The position numbers were made by a program, and so were the translations under genes. The notes under the pieces were generated by a model. The model ran no database searches. It had not been told where the DNA came from and worked only from the letters and a program-made list of their open reading frames with translations. A DNA stretch of 6,726 nt from Flavobacterium sp. (GTDB taxonomy: Bacteria > Bacteroidota > Bacteroidia > Flavobacteriales > Flavobacteriaceae). Below are positions 3,903 to 6,726 of this stretch, piece after piece (position 1 is the first letter of the stretch; every line of letters begins with the position of its first letter). The DNA is taken from positions 1-6,726 of the forward strand of contig JAUXNR010000041.1 of assembly GCA_030682755.1 (NCBI GenBank), in the 5' to 3' direction.

Positions 3903-5111
3903 CTACTCCTCCCGAACCATCTTCATCACCCAAAAAGAACATAAAACAGCAACCATTCCCAAAGTTCCCATTACAACCCAATTGGTTAAATAACCAAAAT
4001 GATCAAAAATATTCATGCCTGTTTTAGAACTCATGATATGAGCCAAACTGAAACTCATCGAATAAAAAGCCATATAACGACCTTCTTGTCCTCGTGGAGC
4101 ACGACCCAAAGCAAAAGAATTGGAAAATGGAAAAGCAAAAATTTCTCCAAAAGTCAAAAATAAAACATTGATGACTAAAATGCCTGCCCAAGCATTTAGT
4201 AGCAGAACATAAAACCCCAAAGCCATACACAAGGATCCGACTAAAACTAATTTTACTTTGTTCACTTTTTTGCGGTCAAAATAATTTACAATGGGCATTT
4301 CCAGCAAAAAGATCAAAAAACCGTTGAGCGTTAAGAGCAATCCGGTTTGAAATTCCGTTAAACCATACGCCTTTTGATGATAGAGTGGTAGCGTGGTAAA
4401 CAATTGAAAGAAAATCATTCCGGTGATAAAAATAACTAATAAAAATACCCAAAAAGGACGATCACTATAAACGGATTTCACAGCAACATTTTCAGAAATA
4501 ACATTTTCGTTTATTAGTTTTTTCTTTTCTTTTACCAAAAGCCAAAAAATAGAAATCGCAAGAATACATGAAGCACCATCCACCCAAAACAAACCGTGAT
4601 AACCAATATTCATGATAATCAATCCACCCATGGCAGGACCGGCTGCAAAACCTAAGTTTACTGCCAATCGAACTAATGTCAGGGCTCGCGTACGGTTTTC
4701 GGGCTTGGCATAAGTGCTGAGTGAAACAAACATCGCCGGACGAAACATATCGGCAATGGTCATAATCACAAACATCGCGATGCACAATCCATAAAAAGAC
4801 GTCACATATTGAAGTCCGAAAAACAATAAACCACTCACAAACAAACTGAAAATCATTACTTTATAAAAGCCAATGCTGTCTGTCAGTTTTCCACCTAAAT
4901 AAGAACCTAACATCGAACCGAGACCGAAAAAAACCATAATTGTTCCCACATCTGAATAACTAAATTCTAAATCTTCATTCAAATACTTAGTTAAAAACGG
5001 CAACACCATCGTACCCGCTCTGTTAATAAAAGTAACAAGAGTTAAAATCCAAATTTCTCGCGTAAATCCACGAAAAGAATTGATATAACGATTAAAAGCA
5101 GTCTTGAGCAT
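3903..5111 (-). CDS. MFS transporter, DHA1-type (drug/proton antiporter-like)
   Basis: A 402-residue inner-membrane transporter with about 12 hydrophobic segments and a charged central loop around 194-218 (KEKKKL to SDRP) separating the two six-helix halves. Motif A is visible between helices 2 and 3 as GGKLTDSIGFYK (73-84). The stretch NRTRALTLVRLAVNLGFAAGP (139-159) is like motif B/C of MdtH- and YdeE-type exporters, with R140, R142 and R148. Substrate cannot be inferred. I chose the ATG at 5111 (MLKTAFNRYINSFRGF) over the in-frame ATG at 5141. The longer start would put the promoter box at 5131-5138 inside the gene, and its ten extra residues (MYLCCTQFLP) look unlike a family N-terminus. 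The gene is transcribed alone; no hairpin terminator is seen after its TAG. Confidence 0.9.
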   Translation of the reverse strand: MLKTAFNRYINSFRGFTREIWILTLVTFINRAGTMVLPFLTKYLNEDLEFSYSDVGTIMVFFGLGSMLGSYLGGKLTDSIGFYKVMIFSLFVSGLLFFGLQYVTSFYGLCIAMFVIMTIADMFRPAMFVSLSTYAKPENRTRALTLVRLAVNLGFAAGPAMGGLIIMNIGYHGLFWVDGASCILAISIFWLLVKEKKKLINENVISENVAVKSVYSDRPFWVFLLVIFITGMIFFQLFTTLPLYHQKAYGLTEFQTGLLLTLNGFLIFLLEMPIVNYFDRKKVNKVKLVLVGSLCMALGFYVLLLNAWAGILVINVLFLTFGEIFAFPFSNSFALGRAPRGQEGRYMAFYSMSFSLAHIMSSKTGMNIFDHFGYLTNWVVMGTLGMVAVLCSFWVMKMVREE

Positions 5112-5126
5112 AGGTAAAAATTGAGT

Positions 5127-5147
5127 GCAACAAAGGTACAAAGTTGC
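5127..5147 (-). promoter_or_regulatory. MFS promoter -7 box (TACCTTTG, 5131-5138) within a GCAAC/GTTGC dyad
   Basis: The minus-strand TACCTTTG matches TAnnTTTG 19 nt upstream of the ATG at 5111. It is flanked by GCAAC (5127-5131) and GTTGC (5143-5147), a 5-bp-arm dyad with an 11-nt spacer that could be an operator. No regulator gene is adjacent. The -33 TTG is not evident. Confidence 0.4.
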
Positions 5148-5191
5148 GTTTGTTTAAAAAGCGAACTGAGCAATAAATAATGGTTGTGATT

Positions 5192-5275
5192 TTTTAGAAG
5201 CTATTTCGGCTATCCACTACTATCCGGGTTAGAAATGTAGTCAACTACGCATTTCAAAAGAACTTTTTTCTTTGC
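5192..5275. repeat. Possible dispersed flavobacterial intergenic repeat with hairpins
   Basis: The divergent gap between the MFS and DUF1684 genes contains TTTTAGAAGCTATTTCGGC followed by CTATCCACTA and CTATCCGGGT, a near direct repeat. Then comes the hairpin GAAATG...CATTTC (5232-5255, with an inner TAG/CTA pairing and a 2-nt bulge), then AAAAG/CTTTT with a T run (5256-5269). The composition differs from the flanks. From memory, similar 'CGGCTATCC...' segments recur between flavobacterial genes. I could not check copy number. Confidence 0.35.
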
Positions 5276-5307
5276 ATTTTTTCATAAAAACCTACCAATC
5301 AATTTCC

Positions 5308-5315
5308 TATTTTTG
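5308..5315 (+). promoter_or_regulatory. Putative -7 box (TATTTTTG) for the DUF1684 operon
   Basis: TATTTTTG matches TAnnTTTG 13 nt upstream of the ATG at 5329, giving a very short leader. No TTG at -33 is visible. Its position supports the ATG at 5329 over the upstream in-frame ATG at 5272. Confidence 0.5.
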
Positions 5316-5328
5316 TAAAAACACAACG

Positions 5329-5925
5329 ATGAAAAAAGTAGTCTTTCTTTTCTTGCTCACACAATTTGCTTTTTCCCAACAAAAATTTGAACGCGATTCC
5401 GTCATTCAATTTCAAAAAAAGATGAATGAGCATTACGCTGATTCTGTCAAAAGTCCGCTCAAGAAAAAAGATCTAGCTGTTTTCACAGCATTAGAATTTT
5501 TTCCTATCAACGAAAACTATTTTGTGCAAGCCAAGTTCATCCGAACCAAAAAGGAAAAACCGTTTGAAATGAAAACCACCACTTCACGAAAACCAATCTA
5601 CGTTAAATACGGCGAACTTCATTTCAAAATCGACGGAATTCCTTGCCAACTAAATGTTTATCAAAACGTTGAATTTTCCAAGATAGATAAATACAAAAAC
5701 AGTTTATTTCTTCCTTTCACCGATTATACTTCCGGTGTAGAAAGTTATGGCGGCGGCCGTTATATCGACCACGAAATCCAAAAAGGAAATAATTGGATCG
5801 TTGATTTTAATCAAGCCTACAATCCATATTGTGCCTACAACGAAGTCTATTCCTGTCCAATCGTTCCAAAAGAAAATGATTTGAAAGTGGAAATAAAAGC
5901 AGGGGTGAAGACGTTTAAGAAGTAA
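5329..5925 (+). CDS. Exported DUF1684-family protein
   Basis: A 198-residue protein with a clear type I signal peptide: MKKVVFLFLLTQFAFS, cleavage probably after residue 16 before QQKF, so it is expected in the periplasm. The mature part carries the signature order of DUF1684: a SPL segment (41-43), F-FPI (55-58), a beta region with MKTTTSRKPIYVKYGEL (80-96), then FTDYTSG (130-136), GGGRYID (140-146), VDFNQAYNPYCAYN (158-171) and CPIVP-EN (176-183). The biochemical role of the family is not established. I chose the ATG at 5329 because it starts the signal peptide and follows a -7 box; starting at 5272 would add 19 residues overlapping that box. The esterase-like gene begins 15 nt after the stop in the same direction, so the two are likely one operon. 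Confidence 0.88.
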   Translation: MKKVVFLFLLTQFAFSQQKFERDSVIQFQKKMNEHYADSVKSPLKKKDLAVFTALEFFPINENYFVQAKFIRTKKEKPFEMKTTTSRKPIYVKYGELHFKIDGIPCQLNVYQNVEFSKIDKYKNSLFLPFTDYTSGVESYGGGRYIDHEIQKGNNWIVDFNQAYNPYCAYNEVYSCPIVPKENDLKVEIKAGVKTFKK

Positions 5926-5940
5926 CAAATAACTGTCAAA

Positions 5941-6726
5941 TTGAATAAATTCATCTATTTTCTATTTAGTTTTCTTTATTTAACGGGTTCTGCTCAATCT
6001 TTTAATCCAAAAATTGTTGTTCTTCCTGATGATGTAAACCAAGCAGATTTGTCTTTTTTACAGGAGGAATTAAAAAATGCTCAAGTTGTTCTTTTGGGCG
6101 AAGATTCACATTTTCACGGCAATGTTTTTGAAATGAAAACTAAGGTTGTCTATTATCTATACCAAGAAATGGGATTTAAAACAATTGCCTTTGAATCAGG
6201 GATTTATGATGTTTGGAAAGCACAAAATGCAATAAATACAGGCAAAAATGTGCAAGAAGCTTTTATGAATTCTTTGTTCAGTATTTGGTCAAAACGAAAT
6301 GAATTTCAAAATTTTATTGAATTTTACAGTCAAAATAAAGCTGATTTAAAACTTTTTGGTTTTGATAATCAAATTTCAGGAAAGTTTGGAGAAGAGGAAT
6401 TGGTTAACGACTTTTATACTTATTGCAAAAAAAACAACTTTAAGTTTAAACTCAAGCAAGATGATTTTTCATTATTGATTGAATCGATGAACGTTTCCGG
6501 AATTTTTGACGAAGAAGACATCAGCTACAATCTCTATCAATCTTCGTTGAAAGAATTACTCAAATCAATTTCATCAAAGCCTCAAAATGAAGAACATTTT
6601 TATTGGTTTCAAATCGTAAAAGGACTTTTAGCTTTGGGCGAAGAACGGTATTCTTCTCAAGAAAGCCTGAATTCATTTTACAATGATTCAAAAGATAATA
6701 GTCGTGATAAACAAATGGCAGATAAT
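5941..6726 (+). CDS. Erythromycin-esterase-like exported protein, TTG start, C-terminus off the right edge
   Basis: The frame is open from the DUF1684 stop (5923-5925) to the window end. There is no ATG in the gap, and the TTG at 5941 opens a good signal peptide (MNKFIYFLFSFLYLTGSAQS, likely cut near 18-20), so a TTG start is the best call. The visible 262 residues show erythromycin-esterase-family marks: LLGEDSHFHG (51-60), where the family has a GE-x-x-H motif with its catalytic histidine, TIAFESG (81-87) with E85, FGFD (139-142), and SRDKQMADN (254-262), matching the R-x-x-x-MA-N motif. Family members hydrolyse macrolide lactones or are hydrolases of unknown substrate. An exported chromosomal copy paired with DUF1684 need not confer resistance. 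Translation continues past 6726 and the rest of the domain is missing from view. Confidence 0.85.
   Translation, partial: MNKFIYFLFSFLYLTGSAQSFNPKIVVLPDDVNQADLSFLQEELKNAQVVLLGEDSHFHGNVFEMKTKVVYYLYQEMGFKTIAFESGIYDVWKAQNAINTGKNVQEAFMNSLFSIWSKRNEFQNFIEFYSQNKADLKLFGFDNQISGKFGEEELVNDFYTYCKKNNFKFKLKQDDFSLLIESMNVSGIFDEEDISYNLYQSSLKELLKSISSKPQNEEHFYWFQIVKGLLALGEERYSSQESLNSFYNDSKDNSRDKQMADN

Noticed and set aside
3787..3981. Minus-strand 64-codon frame including the heptamer repeat
   Set aside because: It overlaps the end of the MFS gene in another frame, and its VTSYGLRVT-like part is simply the translated 7-bp repeat. It also covers the likely third BlaI dyad.
4024..4785. Two minus-strand frames inside the MFS gene (4024-4230 and 4492-4785)
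   Set aside because: They are out-of-frame readings of the transporter with cysteine-rich nonsense composition.
5704..5928. Minus-strand 74-codon open frame
   Set aside because: It is antisense to DUF1684, whose conserved motifs lie in the same bases.

Overview
The window looks like chromosomal DNA of a flavobacterium (Bacteroidota, Flavobacteriia). The DNA is AT-rich with many A and T runs. Starts lack clear Shine-Dalgarno sequences, and TAnnTTTG-type -7 promoter boxes lie just upstream of most transcription units. The gene families also fit: a Flavobacterium-style BlaI plus M56 'BlaR1-like' pair, a DUF1684 protein and a periplasmic erythromycin-esterase-like protein. This assignment rests on pattern and family knowledge, not a search.

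Layout. (1) 1-374, minus: the first ~124 codons of a small exported protein that runs off the left edge. (2) 405-734: a gene-free stretch packed with hairpins. It holds two bidirectional terminators, one 23-bp perfect inverted repeat with T-stem-A polarity, and a 17-bp copy of the 3' end of the neighbouring tRNA. (3) 735-808, minus: tRNA-Arg(ACG), divergent from apt (879-1391, plus, adenine phosphoribosyltransferase), with interleaved promoters between them. (4) 1388-1531, minus: a 47-residue protein whose stop codon overlaps the apt stop. (5) 1594-3718, minus: a blaI-mecR/blaR1-like operon (BlaI repressor, then M56 zinc peptidase). Its promoter is embedded in two clear and one imperfect AACTA/TAGTT dyads repeated every 20 bp. 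No beta-lactamase is in the window, and the M56 protein ends in ten exact heptads instead of a penicillin-sensor domain. (6) 3864-3895: a heptamer tandem repeat. (7) 3903-5111, minus: a DHA1-type MFS transporter. (8) 5329-6726, plus: a DUF1684 exported protein followed 15 nt later by an erythromycin-esterase-like exported protein that starts with TTG and runs off the right edge.

How the parts relate. The clearest regulatory circuit is BlaI/M56: the repressor and its membrane peptidase are co-transcribed with a 1-nt gap and probably autoregulated through the tandem dyads. What it senses and its targets outside the window are unknown. The apt and tRNA genes are housekeeping. DUF1684 and the esterase-like gene appear to form a two-gene envelope operon. 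I see no phage genes, transposase, integrase or CRISPR array. The most unusual material is the BlaI operator array with its atypical M56 partner, and the tRNA-3'-end duplication with the palindrome beside it.
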